A program made the position numbers and the translations under genes. DNA of 18,924 nt, taken from assembly GCA_023433855.1 (NCBI GenBank), contig JAEYTV010000270.1:1-18924 (forward strand), given 5' to 3'. This stretch comes from Pseudomonadota bacterium. Its GTDB lineage: Bacteria > Pseudomonadota > Alphaproteobacteria > Rhizobiales > Rhizobiaceae. Below the pieces are notes generated by a model. It did not search any database. It was not told the origin of the DNA and was given only the letters and a program-made list of their open reading frames with translations. This document shows positions 8,804 to 16,259 of the stretch, in pieces; within the stretch, counting starts at the first letter, position 1, and each line of letters begins with the position of its first letter.

Positions 8804-8809
8804 CTCCTT
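8804..8809 (-). promoter_or_regulatory. Ribosome binding site for the DUF2007 gene
   Basis: AAGGAG on the minus strand, 11 bases before the ATG at 8792. It supports the short 73-residue form over the longer open frame beginning at 8897. Confidence 0.6.
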
Positions 8810-8833
8810 TGATGGGGTGCGTCACGATTTGCG

Positions 8834-8862
8834 CTTGCCGCCCTACCAGCCGCTTTCTATTG
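8834..8862 (+). promoter_or_regulatory. Predicted sigma-70-type promoter of the polyprenyl synthase gene
   Basis: CTTGCC (8834-8839), a 17-base spacer and CTATTG (8857-8862) fit the rhizobial housekeeping pattern CTTGAC-N17-CTATAT. Transcription would start near 8869, leaving about 28 bases before the TTG start codon at 8897. It lies in the 104-base gap shared with the divergent DUF2007 gene. Confidence 0.5.
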
Positions 8863-8881
8863 TGTTTTGAAATATTTCGAT

Positions 8882-8888
8882 AGGGAGG
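8882..8888 (+). promoter_or_regulatory. Ribosome binding site selecting the TTG start at 8897
   Basis: AGGGAGG lies eight bases before the TTG at 8897. It would be inside the coding region if the earlier in-frame TTG at 8867 were used, so it argues for the shorter protein. Confidence 0.65.
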
Positions 8889-8896
8889 CCTCATCA

Positions 8897-9913
8897 TTGG
8901 GCGTCGTCATACCGCTGGAAGAAGGCAAAAACAAACCCGCTTCCGTCAAGCCATTGGTGGATCTGACCCGCGCCGACATGGAGCGCGTTAACCAGTTGAT
9001 TCTTTCCAAGGCTGGTTCGGACGTGCAGATGATCCCGGAAGTGGCAAACCACCTGATCTCGTCGGGTGGCAAGCGCCTGAGGCCAATGTTGACTTTGGCT
9101 TCCGCCGCTCTGTTCGGCTACAAAGGGGACGGCCATGTGAAGCTCGCCACAAGCGTCGAGTTCATGCACACCGCCACCCTTCTGCACGATGACGTCGTGG
9201 ATGAAAGCGACCTGCGTCGCGGCAGATCAACGGCAAGAACCATATGGGGCAATCAGGCTAGCGTGCTCGTGGGTGATTTCCTGCTCGGGCAAGCCTTCAA
9301 GATGATGGTGGAGGTCGCCTCCCTCGAGGCGCTTGACGTGCTGTCGACGGCAGCATCGGTCATCGCCGAAGGCGAGGTGCTGCAGCTGTCGGTGGCGAAG
9401 AACATGGAGACGACCGAGGACGACTACCTTTCGGTCATCCGCGCCAAGACGGCAGCACTGTTTGCCGCCGCATCGGAAGTCGGGCCCATCATCGCCAATG
9501 CCGACAAGGCACACCGGGCGGCGCTGAGGTCCTACGGCATGAACCTCGGCCTTGCCTTTCAGCTGGTCGACGATGCCCTCGATTACGGCGGCAAGGCCGC
9601 CGACCTCGGCAAGAATGTCGGCGACGACTTCCGTGAAGGGAAGATCACGCTGCCTATCATCCTTTCCTATCGCCGCGGTACGCCCGAAGAACGGACGTTC
9701 TGGCGCGAGGCAATCGAAAGTGGTCAAAGTACTGACGAGAACCTGGAACGAGCCCTTGTTCTCATGAACAAGTATGGCGCATTGAGGGATACCATCGCCC
9801 GGGCGCTCCACTACGGCACCATTGCCCGGGATGCGTTGGCGCCCTTGCCGGCCTCGCCCCTCAAGGCAGCACTGCTGGAAGTCATCGACTTCTCGATCCA
9901 GCGCGTGAACTGA
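8897..9913 (+). CDS. ispB: Long-chain polyprenyl diphosphate synthase (octaprenyl/decaprenyl type)
   Basis: A 338-residue trans-polyprenyl diphosphate synthase. It adds isopentenyl diphosphate units to an allylic primer to make the ubiquinone side chain. The first aspartate-rich motif is DDVVD (98-102) in TATLLHDDVVDESDLRRG, the second is DDALD (225-229) in FQLVDDALDYGG, and GGKRLRP (57-63) binds diphosphate. Small residues (Ala, Thr) a few positions before the first motif fit a long-chain product. Rhizobiaceae generally use ubiquinone-10, and Agrobacterium Dps is a decaprenyl synthase, so the product may be C50 rather than C40. Sequence alone does not settle this. The TTG at 8897 is chosen because AGGGAGG precedes it by eight bases. 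An earlier TTG at 8867 has no such site. The gene is divergent from DUF2007 and probably transcribed alone: a 164-base gap with a hairpin follows. Confidence 0.93.
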   Translation: MGVVIPLEEGKNKPASVKPLVDLTRADMERVNQLILSKAGSDVQMIPEVANHLISSGGKRLRPMLTLASAALFGYKGDGHVKLATSVEFMHTATLLHDDVVDESDLRRGRSTARTIWGNQASVLVGDFLLGQAFKMMVEVASLEALDVLSTAASVIAEGEVLQLSVAKNMETTEDDYLSVIRAKTAALFAAASEVGPIIANADKAHRAALRSYGMNLGLAFQLVDDALDYGGKAADLGKNVGDDFREGKITLPIILSYRRGTPEERTFWREAIESGQSTDENLERALVLMNKYGALRDTIARALHYGTIARDALAPLPASPLKAALLEVIDFSIQRVN

Positions 9914-9937
9914 GGCCGCGATCAACGAAGGTGTGAA

Positions 9938-9959
9938 GGCGCTGCCTGGCCGCAGCGCC
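9938..9959 (+). terminator. Hairpin after the polyprenyl synthase gene (weak terminator)
   Basis: GGCGCTGC (9938-9945) and GCAGCGCC (9952-9959) form a perfect 8-bp GC-rich stem with a 6-base loop, 24 bases after the stop codon. Only CGAGATTCCTTG follows, so there is no proper T-tract. It may be a factor-assisted terminator or an mRNA 3'-end protector. The rest of the 9914-10077 gap shows no further gene. Confidence 0.4.
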
Positions 9960-10077
9960 CGAGATTCCTTGCGGAGCTGCTTCAAAAAAGCCATTCTGTC
10001 GTGAATCATCTAGCTGAGCCGCGTCGTGCGGCGCCCGGCTCGAACGAGCACCAGCTCTACATGAAAGGCATCCTTAA

Positions 10078-11919
10078 ATGCGGCAGAAATTGCGCCTTCT
10101 TCTGCTTTCAAGCGCGGCGATCGCGGCCATTCTTCTTTCGGGTCCGATGGCAAGCGCAGCTCCTGCCGAACCACGGCCCACGGTCGATGACGTGGTCAGC
10201 TTCGATGCCGATGATGTCAGTTCGTTTTCAGGCGCCTTTCTTGCAGCCCGCACCGCGGACGTGGACCACGACTACCCCACGGCCATCGCTCTTTACCGGA
10301 AGGCGCTCGATTTCGATCCCGCCAACCTGGAAATCCGCGAAAGGCTGATGATCTCGCTCCTGCTCAACGGCGATTTCGAGGACGGGCTCAAGGAAGCCGA
10401 AGCGCTGAAGACGGACGCAGCGGTCGAACGCATCACCAAGATCGTGCGCGGCCTGGATGCGCTGCGAAACAAGAAATTCGATACGGCGAGAAAAATCCTC
10501 TCTTATGAAGGCCCGAACGACCTCGATCGCCTGACGCACCAGCTGCTGTCCAGCTGGGCGCAGGTTGGTGCCGGCAAGGGCAAGCAGGCCATGTCGGCAA
10601 TCGCAAACCTCAAGGGCCCCGACTGGTACAAGGTCTTCACCGATTACCAGCTCGGCTCCATGGCCATCGTCAGCGGCGACATTGCAGCTGCCCGTCAGCA
10701 TCTCAATGCTGCCGTGACCAACAAGGAGGCGGTCGCCACGGCGCCCGATACCTTCATGCGGGCCGTCATGGCGCTGGCCCGCCTTGAAGCCTCCGCCGGC
10801 AACAAGCAGAAGGCGCTCGACGCGATCGCCGTCGGCGAAGGCATGGTGGCAAGCTATGCTCCGTTGAAGGCGCTGCGCCAGAGCATCGAAAATGGTGAGA
10901 AACCGCGGCAGCAGGTGACAACTGCCGCCGAGGGCGCTGCCAGCGTGCTTTTTTCAATCGGAGCCGCGCTCAACAGGCAGGGTGCAGAGGACATGGTGTC
11001 CCTCTACCTGCAAATCTCCCACGCGATCGATCGGGAAAGCGCCGACACCTTGATCCTGCTCGGCGAGCTTGCAGAAAAACTGAAGCAGCCGGAGCGGGCA
11101 ATCACCTTCTATTCACGCGTTCCCGCAGCCTCGCCGATGCGCCGGATCTCCGAACTGCAACTCGGCATGACGCTCGCCGAAACCGGGAAGGTCGAAGAGG
11201 CAAAGCAGCACCTCAAAGAACTGATCGAGTCGGATCCGTCCGACATCCGCAGCTACATCGCCTATGGCAGCGTTCTTTCCGAAGCCAAGGACTATAAGTC
11301 CATGGCCGAAAACTACGACAGGGCGGTCGAGATCATCGGGCCGGTGCCTAAGCAGTCGGACTGGTCGGTCTTCTTCCAGCGTGGCATCGCCTACGAGCGG
11401 CTGAAGCAATGGGACAAGGCCGAACCGAACTTCCGCAAGGCCCTGGAACTCAACCCCGAACAGCCTCAGGTCCTGAACTATCTCGGCTACTCGCTGGTCG
11501 ACATGAACAAGAACCTCGAGGAGGGGCTCGACATGATCCGGCGGGCGGTGGAGGCAAGGCCCGACGACGGATATATCGTGGACTCGCTCGGCTGGGCGTA
11601 CTTCCGAATGGGCAAGTTCGACGAGGCGGTGACGGAACTGGAGCGGTCCGTACAGCTGCGCGCCGGCGATGCAACGATCAACGACCACCTGGGCGATGCC
11701 TACTGGCGGGTCGGCCGCAAGCTGGAAGCCGTCTACCAGTGGAACCGCGCGCTGGTGTCCGAAGGCGAGGACGTCAACCGGGAGCATATCAAGGAGAAGA
11801 TCGAGAAGGGCCTTCCCCCTCTCGATCCGACGGCGACAACGGCGGACCGGAGCCAGGCCGAGCCCGTGGCCCCGCCACCGCCGGCTCCGGCTCCTGAAAA
11901 TCCCGACAAGAAATCCTGA
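10078..11919 (+). CDS. Exported tetratricopeptide repeat protein
   Basis: A 613-residue protein built mainly of TPR helices, which normally serve as protein-protein interaction scaffolds. Residues 1-25 form a Sec signal peptide (LRLLLLSSAAIAAILL core, then MASA before AP), so it is likely periplasmic. There is no lipobox cysteine. TPR-like repeats start near residue 60 (DYPTAIALYRKALDFDPANL), and the clearest ones run from about 315 to 570, including WDKAEPNFRKALELNPEQP, the LNYLGYSLVDMN segment, IVDSLGWAYFRMGKFDEAV and INDHLGDAYWRVGRKLEAV. The tail is Pro/Ala-rich (PPPPAPAPENPDKKS). The C-terminal pattern is widespread in alphaproteobacterial TPR proteins, but I know no assigned function. 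The ATG at 10078 follows GAAAGG nine bases upstream. ispE begins six bases after its stop, so the two are probably co-transcribed. Confidence 0.88.
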   Translation: MRQKLRLLLLSSAAIAAILLSGPMASAAPAEPRPTVDDVVSFDADDVSSFSGAFLAARTADVDHDYPTAIALYRKALDFDPANLEIRERLMISLLLNGDFEDGLKEAEALKTDAAVERITKIVRGLDALRNKKFDTARKILSYEGPNDLDRLTHQLLSSWAQVGAGKGKQAMSAIANLKGPDWYKVFTDYQLGSMAIVSGDIAAARQHLNAAVTNKEAVATAPDTFMRAVMALARLEASAGNKQKALDAIAVGEGMVASYAPLKALRQSIENGEKPRQQVTTAAEGAASVLFSIGAALNRQGAEDMVSLYLQISHAIDRESADTLILLGELAEKLKQPERAITFYSRVPAASPMRRISELQLGMTLAETGKVEEAKQHLKELIESDPSDIRSYIAYGSVLSEAKDYKSMAENYDRAVEIIGPVPKQSDWSVFFQRGIAYERLKQWDKAEPNFRKALELNPEQPQVLNYLGYSLVDMNKNLEEGLDMIRRAVEARPDDGYIVDSLGWAYFRMGKFDEAVTELERSVQLRAGDATINDHLGDAYWRVGRKLEAVYQWNRALVSEGEDVNREHIKEKIEKGLPPLDPTATTADRSQAEPVAPPPPAPAPENPDKKS

Positions 11920-11925
11920 CGGCTG

Positions 11926-12840
11926 ATGCTATCTGAGATCACGCCGACCTCGCGGCTCGCGGCCGAGGCGAGCATCGAAGAGATCGCTCCGGCCAAGATC
12001 AATCTCTGCCTTCACGTAACAGGCCAGCGCGCTGACGGCTATCACCTCCTGGAGAGCATCGTCACCTTCACGACCTTCGGCGACCGGTTGACCTTTGCGC
12101 ATGCGGAAGCCGACAGCTTCGAAGTTTCCGGACCCTTCGGAGCTTTCGTCCCGACATCTGCTGCAGGTGAACAGGCCAATCTGGTGCTGCGTGCCCGTGA
12201 CCTGCTGCGAAAGGCATTGGCCGCAAGGAGCATCGATACGCAACCCGTCGCTATCCACCTCGAGAAGAACTTGCCGGTTGCGGCCGGCATAGGCGGCGGC
12301 TCAGCGGACGCGGCTGCCGCACTGAAGGGGCTCCTGCGATATTGGAATGCCTCCCTGCCGGCGGCAGAGATCTCGGCTCTGGGGTTGATGCTCGGTGCGG
12401 ATGTGCCGATGTGCCTGGTCAGTACCCCCCTGATCGCAACCGGTATCGGCGAAGGGCTAGTTCCCCTGCCTGCCTTGCCCGCTTTCGCGGTCCTGCTTGG
12501 CAACCCGCTCGTTGGCGTCGCCACACCAGAGGTCTTCCGGCTTCTCACCTGCAAGAACAACCGGCCGACGGAAACCGTCGAGGGCGACTGGATGGCCACG
12601 CTCAGAGGGCTGCGCAACGACCTCGAACCGGCCGCCCGTTCGCTTGTCCCCGAGATCCGCCAGATCTCCAGCATGATCGATGCGGAAGGTTCGCTCCTGA
12701 CGCGCATGTCGGGTTCGGGTGCCACTTGTTTCGGGCTCTTTCCATCCATGTCAGCCGCCCGGAAGGCGGCCGATAACCTGACGCTGCAAAGGCCGGACTG
12801 GTATTTCAAAGCTGCAGAGACTGTAGGAGGAAGACCATGA
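11926..12840 (+). CDS. ispE: 4-diphosphocytidyl-2-C-methyl-D-erythritol kinase
   Basis: A 304-residue GHMP-family kinase. It phosphorylates the 2-hydroxyl of 4-diphosphocytidyl-2-C-methylerythritol with ATP, the fourth step of the MEP isoprenoid pathway, in the cytoplasm. The substrate-binding lysine is Lys24 in PAKINLCLHV. GQRADGYHLLESIV follows it, the ATP-binding glycine loop PVAAGIGGGSADAAAALKGL starts at about 117, and the catalytic aspartate is Asp159 in LGADVPMCL. The GHMP C-terminal motif MSGSGATCFGLF is near residue 263. The length is normal. No strong ribosome binding site precedes the ATG, which lies six bases after the TPR stop, suggesting translational coupling. Its TGA overlaps the moaB ATG (ATGA). 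Its product feeds the pathway that supplies the polyprenyl synthase encoded just upstream. Confidence 0.96.
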   Translation: MLSEITPTSRLAAEASIEEIAPAKINLCLHVTGQRADGYHLLESIVTFTTFGDRLTFAHAEADSFEVSGPFGAFVPTSAAGEQANLVLRARDLLRKALAARSIDTQPVAIHLEKNLPVAAGIGGGSADAAAALKGLLRYWNASLPAAEISALGLMLGADVPMCLVSTPLIATGIGEGLVPLPALPAFAVLLGNPLVGVATPEVFRLLTCKNNRPTETVEGDWMATLRGLRNDLEPAARSLVPEIRQISSMIDAEGSLLTRMSGSGATCFGLFPSMSAARKAADNLTLQRPDWYFKAAETVGGRP

Positions 12841-13388
12841 ACCGGATCGATGAAAGCCGCCCCTTCATCCCGGTGGGGATCGCCGTACTGACCGTTTCCG
12901 ACACGCGCACCCTCAACGATGACAGATCGGGCGACATTCTCGTGGCACGGATCACCGAGGCCGGACATCAGCTGAAGGCGCGCGCGATCGTCGCCGACGA
13001 CAAGGAGAAGATCGCGTCACAGGTCGAGGCCTGGACGCTCGATCCGGAGATCGACGTCGTCATCACCACGGGCGGCACCGGGTTCACGGGCAGGGATGTC
13101 ACCCCGGAAGCGCTCGAACCACTCTTCGAAAAGCGGATGGACGGGTTTTCGGAAGTGTTTCACCGGATATCCTACGACAAGATCGGCACATCCACTATCC
13201 AGTCCCGCGCAACAGGTGGCGTGGCGAACGCCACCTTCATCTTCGTTCTGCCTGGCTCGCCGGGAGCCTGCAAAGACGCCTGGGATGGCATTTTGAAGAG
13301 GCAACTGGACTACCGACAGATGCCCTGTAACTTCATCGAGATCATGCCAAGGCTCGACGAGCACCTGAAGCGAGGTGCCGGCAACTGA
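12837..13388 (+). CDS. moaB: Molybdenum cofactor biosynthesis protein MoaB
   Basis: A 183-residue MoaB/Mog-family protein of the MoCF-binding fold, which acts in molybdopterin adenylylation or cofactor handling. The family blocks are VGIAVLTVSDTRT and DDRSGDILVARI near the N-terminus, the molybdopterin-binding loop TGGTGFTGRDVTPEAL (from residue 78), FHRISYDKIGTSTIQSRATG and FVLPGSPGACKDAWD. The C-terminus ends CNFIEIMPRLDEHL. MoaB and Mog are hard to tell apart from sequence alone, but the length and ending fit MoaB. It overlaps the ispE stop by four bases, and GGAGGAAG lies about six bases before its ATG. It is the last gene of this plus-strand run, followed by a converging gene after 43 bases. 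Confidence 0.94.
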   Translation: MNRIDESRPFIPVGIAVLTVSDTRTLNDDRSGDILVARITEAGHQLKARAIVADDKEKIASQVEAWTLDPEIDVVITTGGTGFTGRDVTPEALEPLFEKRMDGFSEVFHRISYDKIGTSTIQSRATGGVANATFIFVLPGSPGACKDAWDGILKRQLDYRQMPCNFIEIMPRLDEHLKRGAGN

Positions 13389-13398
13389 AGCTCTGCTT

Positions 13399-13418
13399 TG
13401 GGGCGGGCTTCTGCCCCA
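13399..13418. terminator. Hairpin between convergent moaB and glycosyltransferase-like genes
   Basis: TGGGGC (13399-13404) and GCCCCA (13413-13418) form a perfect 6-bp stem with an 8-base loop in the 43-base convergent gap. There is no T-tract on either side, so it is only a candidate bidirectional terminator. Confidence 0.35.
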
Positions 13419-13431
13419 CGCACCTCGCCGC

Positions 13432-13950
13432 CTACCGAACGGCAGCCGCCACCCAAGATGGAATCACTTCGCTGGCGAGCCTGCACGTCTTCTGTCCGCT
13501 TGAAATGGCTTCCAGTCCCATGCCGGTCCTGGAAAGGGCGATTGCCTGCTTCTTCGGGATCAAGAACCCATATTCCAATGGCGGTACCGAACGGCCGAAC
13601 CGCTTGAAAAAAGGGCGCCGATAGCTGCGTGACGGCGAAAACCGCGCGGGCTGCCTGTTAAGGGCTGTATACTCCAGCACCTCCTCAATCCAGCCGTTCT
13701 GCAGTCGCGCGCCCGGCTCGAGCAGAAGGAGCCATTCGCCCCGTACGGTACGCAGGACATCCGTGATATCCCAGCGGGTGTGGAACCGGCAGCCGGCGGC
13801 ATCAGCGACCCTTGACGTCCCATCCAGAGACCCGTGGTCGAGCACCACAACGTCGCTTACAAGCCCTTCCACGGCAGCGGAAACGAGCCCGGAAAGCGTC
13901 TGCGCCAGTTCCGACTCGTGATTGTGACATTCCATCATGACCGTGAGCAT
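13432..13950 (-). CDS. Small glycosyltransferase-like protein
   Basis: A 172-residue protein resembling the N-terminal half of a family 2 (GT-A) glycosyltransferase. Visible parts are the nucleotide-fold start MLTVMMECHNHESELAQTL, the strand and loop VVVLDHGSLDGTSRVADAAG, and the segment LRTVRGEWLLLLEPGARLQN, where active enzymes of the family have an aspartate-rich metal-binding motif. Here that position reads LEPGA with no DxD. The second half is short and basic (ARFSPSRSYRRPFFKRFGRS), and the protein is well below the usual 230-350 residues. No donor or acceptor can be named. It may be a degenerate or non-catalytic member. The ATG at 13950 lacks a clear ribosome binding site. It converges on moaB and diverges from the radical SAM gene. 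Confidence 0.75.
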   Translation of the reverse strand: MLTVMMECHNHESELAQTLSGLVSAAVEGLVSDVVVLDHGSLDGTSRVADAAGCRFHTRWDITDVLRTVRGEWLLLLEPGARLQNGWIEEVLEYTALNRQPARFSPSRSYRRPFFKRFGRSVPPLEYGFLIPKKQAIALSRTGMGLEAISSGQKTCRLASEVIPSWVAAAVR

Positions 13951-14008
13951 TTTCGACGTTTACCGCATCGCAAAACAGAAGGCCAGCGACCAAGCCGCCA
14001 TTTTTGTT

Positions 14009-14037
14009 CTTGCATTGTTCTCTTTTTGCCGCTAGGA
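14009..14037 (+). promoter_or_regulatory. Predicted promoter of the radical SAM gene
   Basis: CTTGCA (14009-14014), a 17-base spacer and CTAGGA (14032-14037) fit CTTG-N17-CTA. A T-rich stretch surrounds the -35 element. Transcription would begin near 14044, about 35 bases before the ATG at 14079. Confidence 0.4.
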
Positions 14038-14078
14038 ATCCTTTCACAGAGCGGCGTGGCCGCCAGGAGCACCACCAC

Positions 14079-15236
14079 ATGAATGAGCTGTCCCAATTGA
14101 GGCAGAGCGCCTTTGCGTCTGCTTATACGGCTGATGTTGCAGATGCGCTGGTGAATTCCTCCGGTCTGCGGATCGAGGGCGATCGAAGGCGCGGCCGCGG
14201 CGCCGGGCTCAATCCGAGCGGGCGCTTCGAAGAGGAACGCCGCGAAGTTTTCGACGACGGCTGGCAGACCATAGAGGAACTCGAGCCGTTCAGAACCGAG
14301 GTTCAGGTCGAAAAGCCACGTACCGCGATCACCCGAAACGAATCGCCGGACATCTCCTTCGACCGCTCCATCAATCCATATCGGGGATGCGAGCACGGCT
14401 GCATCTATTGTTTCGCACGTCCGACCCACAGTTTCATGGGATTGTCGCCGGGGCTGGACTTCGAATCGAAGCTCTTCGTGAAGCCGGATGTTCCGAAGTT
14501 GCTCGAACGAGAGTTGAGCAAACCCGACTACAAGGTGCGTGCGATCGCGATTGGCACGAATACCGATCCCTACCAGCCGATCGAACGGGAATGGCGCATC
14601 ATGCGGCAGGTCCTGGAGGTCCTGAACAAGGCCAATCATCCGGTTGCAATCGTGACCAAGTCGGCACTGATCACCAGAGACATCGACATCCTGTCGGACA
14701 TGGCGTCGAAAGGGCTGGCAAAGGTCGGGATCTCCGTAACGAGCCTTGACCGTAAGCTTGCCCGGACCATGGAGCCGCGCGCCTCGACCCCTCCCAAGCG
14801 TCTGGAAGCCATCAAGGCGCTGACCGATGCCGGCATCCCGACGGCGGTCATGGTGGCACCAGTCATCCCCGCGCTCAACGACCACGAAATCGAGCGCATT
14901 CTGGAGGCGGGACATTCGGCGGGCGCCGTCGAGGCAAGTTATGTGCTGCTTCGCCTTCCGCTGGAGGTGAGCCCCCTCTTCCGAGACTGGCTGCTGCAGA
15001 ACTATCCGAACCGCTACCGGCATGTGATGTCGCTTGTCCGCTCCATGCGTGGCGGCAAGGATTACGATGCGGAATTCGGTAAGCGAATGAAGGGGGCCGG
15101 TCCGTATGCCTGGCAGATCGGTCGCCGCTTCGAGATGACGACGAAGAGACTGGGCATGACACGTCGCGGGCTGCCGCTGCGCGACGACATTTTCGTCCGG
15201 CCAGACGGCGGCGGCATCCAGCTTTCACTGCTGTGA
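14079..15236 (+). CDS. PA0069-family radical SAM protein
   Basis: A 385-residue radical S-adenosylmethionine enzyme of the group annotated as PA0069 family (Rv2578c/spore photoproduct lyase-like). The substrate is unknown. The iron-sulfur cluster cysteines are Cys104, Cys108 and Cys111 in INPYRGCEHGCIYCFARPTH. Other conserved parts are DFESKLFVKPDVPKLL, AIGTNTDPYQPIEREWRIMR, VAIVTKSALITRDIDIL and SVTSLDRKLARTMEPRA, then APVIPALNDHEIERIL. The frame is open upstream to a TTG at 14004, but the ATG at 14079 has AGGAG nine bases before it, so I use the ATG. It stands between the divergent glycosyltransferase-like gene and rnhB, with its own candidate promoter. It is likely cytoplasmic and oxygen-sensitive. 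The family call is firm and the function is open. Confidence 0.92.
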   Translation: MNELSQLRQSAFASAYTADVADALVNSSGLRIEGDRRRGRGAGLNPSGRFEEERREVFDDGWQTIEELEPFRTEVQVEKPRTAITRNESPDISFDRSINPYRGCEHGCIYCFARPTHSFMGLSPGLDFESKLFVKPDVPKLLERELSKPDYKVRAIAIGTNTDPYQPIEREWRIMRQVLEVLNKANHPVAIVTKSALITRDIDILSDMASKGLAKVGISVTSLDRKLARTMEPRASTPPKRLEAIKALTDAGIPTAVMVAPVIPALNDHEIERILEAGHSAGAVEASYVLLRLPLEVSPLFRDWLLQNYPNRYRHVMSLVRSMRGGKDYDAEFGKRMKGAGPYAWQIGRRFEMTTKRLGMTRRGLPLRDDIFVRPDGGGIQLSLL

Positions 15237-15269
15237 GACTTGAAACCCTCGGCCCCCGGGAGTTTCGCC

Positions 15270-15295
15270 TGTTGTCGCGAAATCTCGGAACAACA
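15270..15295. repeat. Inverted repeat, 6-bp arms
   Basis: TGTTGT (15270-15275) and ACAACA (15290-15295) are separated by 14 bases, just after the radical SAM stop. On its own this is weak; it is listed because three stronger inverted repeats follow within 100 bases. Confidence 0.3.
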
Positions 15296-15304
15296 AGAAC
15301 TGCA

Positions 15305-15322
15305 ATCGGTCGGACGACCGAT
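15305..15322. repeat. Tight palindrome upstream of rnhB
   Basis: ATCGGTCG (15305-15312) and CGACCGAT (15315-15322) are perfect inverted copies separated by only two bases. Such a short centre suits a dimeric DNA-binding protein better than an RNA hairpin. It lies 138 bases before the rnhB ATG. No regulator is recognisable. Confidence 0.5.
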
Positions 15323-15332
15323 ATGCCCCCAC

Positions 15333-15366
15333 TTTCGGCACGCCCCCGCCTCCGTCCGTGCCGAAA
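15333..15366. repeat. Inverted repeat, 9-bp arms, upstream of rnhB
   Basis: TTTCGGCAC (15333-15341) and GTGCCGAAA (15358-15366) are perfect inverted copies with a 16-base C-rich loop. The right arm contains a GTG that is in frame with rnhB. There is no T-tract, so it is not an obvious terminator. Confidence 0.5.
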
Positions 15367-15376
15367 TTCCCCGGTT

Positions 15377-15394
15377 CTGCCGCTTCGGCGGTGG
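15377..15394 (+). other. UUCG-tetraloop hairpin upstream of rnhB
   Basis: CTGCCGC (15377-15383), loop TTCG, and GCGGTGG (15388-15394) form a 7-bp stem as RNA, counting two G-U pairs, closed by the stable C(UUCG)G tetraloop. It lies 65 bases before the rnhB ATG, within any long leader transcript. Confidence 0.4.
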
Positions 15395-15459
15395 ACAGCG
15401 ACGCCGCATCGCTGATCCCGGGGTTGCAGGAGATCGGGCCGACGTGCGAGGCTGCCGCC

Positions 15460-16128
15460 ATGTTATCTCGCACGTCGCCCGATTCTCCGATGCTCTTCGA
15501 CGAAGCGCCTCTCGTACCCGACTTCAGCCTGGAACTGCAGGCGCGAAAGGCGGGGCACTGGCCTGTGGCTGGCACGGACGAAGCCGGACGGGGGCCGCTT
15601 GCAGGCCCGGTCGTCGCCGCCGCTGTGATCCTCGACCCAAACAACATCCCCGACGGCCTCAACGATTCCAAGCAACTCACTGCCGCCCAGCGGGAGACAC
15701 TGTTCGAGGCCATCATGGCCACGGCCGAGATCTCCATAGCGGCCTCCAGTCCCCGCCACATCGACGAACGCAACATCCTGCGTGCAAGCCTCGACGCCAT
15801 GCGTCGTGCCGTGGCGGGGCTTGCCGTAAAGCCTGCCTATGTTCTTACCGACGGACGCGACGTTCCACGTGGGCTCTGCTGCCCCGGCAAGGCGGTGATC
15901 CAAGGCGACGCGCGGTCGGTATCCATTGCTGCCGCCTCGATCATCGCCAAGGTAACCCGCGACCGCATGATGGCGCGCGCGCATCTGGCGTTTCCCGTCT
16001 ATGGCTTTGCCAGCCATGCCGGCTACGCCACCCCGCAGCACCGTGCCGGCATCGACGCGCACGGGCCATGCTCGCTGCACCGCATGAGCTTCCGGCCACT
16101 CAGGAAGGATGAGCCGCTCGAGGTCTGA
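15460..16128 (+). CDS. rnhB: Ribonuclease HII
   Basis: A 222-residue RNase HII, which cuts the RNA strand of RNA-DNA hybrids and starts removal of single ribonucleotides from DNA in the cytoplasm. The catalytic pair Asp40-Glu41 lies in [20 protein letters not shown]. Further family blocks are [40 protein letters not shown] with Asp131, and [17 protein letters not shown]. The end [18 protein letters not shown] is typical. The open frame extends upstream to a GTG at 15358, but that 34-residue addition resembles no RNase HII N-terminus. The ATG at 15460 ([17 protein letters not shown]) is my choice, with the ATG at 15490 as an alternative. No good ribosome binding site precedes either. It follows the radical SAM gene after 223 bases and faces the atp cluster. 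Confidence 0.93.
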   Translation: MLSRTSPDSPMLFDEAPLVPDFSLELQARKAGHWPVAGTDEAGRGPLAGPVVAAAVILDPNNIPDGLNDSKQLTAAQRETLFEAIMATAEISIAASSPRHIDERNILRASLDAMRRAVAGLAVKPAYVLTDGRDVPRGLCCPGKAVIQGDARSVSIAAASIIAKVTRDRMMARAHLAFPVYGFASHAGYATPQHRAGIDAHGPCSLHRMSFRPLRKDEPLEV

Positions 16129-16174
16129 CCATCGAGAATCGGTTCGGGTCTTCTTCCAAAAGATCATCTTGCGG

Positions 16175-16197
16175 ATTGTCGAGCGGGGTTCGACAAT
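16175..16197. repeat. Inverted repeat downstream of rnhB
   Basis: ATTGTCGA (16175-16182) and TCGACAAT (16190-16197) form a perfect 8-bp stem with a 7-base loop, 46 bases after the rnhB stop. No T-tract follows on the plus strand. It may mark the 3' end of the rnhB transcript, or be a protein-binding site. The 16129-16316 gap holds this repeat and the atp terminator, and no gene that I can see. Confidence 0.4.
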
Positions 16198-16259
16198 TGC
16201 GCCCCCTCTCCGCCCCGCCATGATCCGCCGTACATCAACCGTGCTCGATCCTACGCGGC

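Noticed and set aside
13935..15023. A 362-codon minus-strand open frame opposite the radical SAM gene
   Set aside because: It lies over the cluster cysteines and other invariant blocks of the sense protein and has no motif of its own.
15358..15459. N-terminal extension of RNase HII from a GTG at 15358
   Set aside because: The 34 extra residues resemble no RNase HII, there is no ribosome site, and the GTG is inside an inverted repeat arm.
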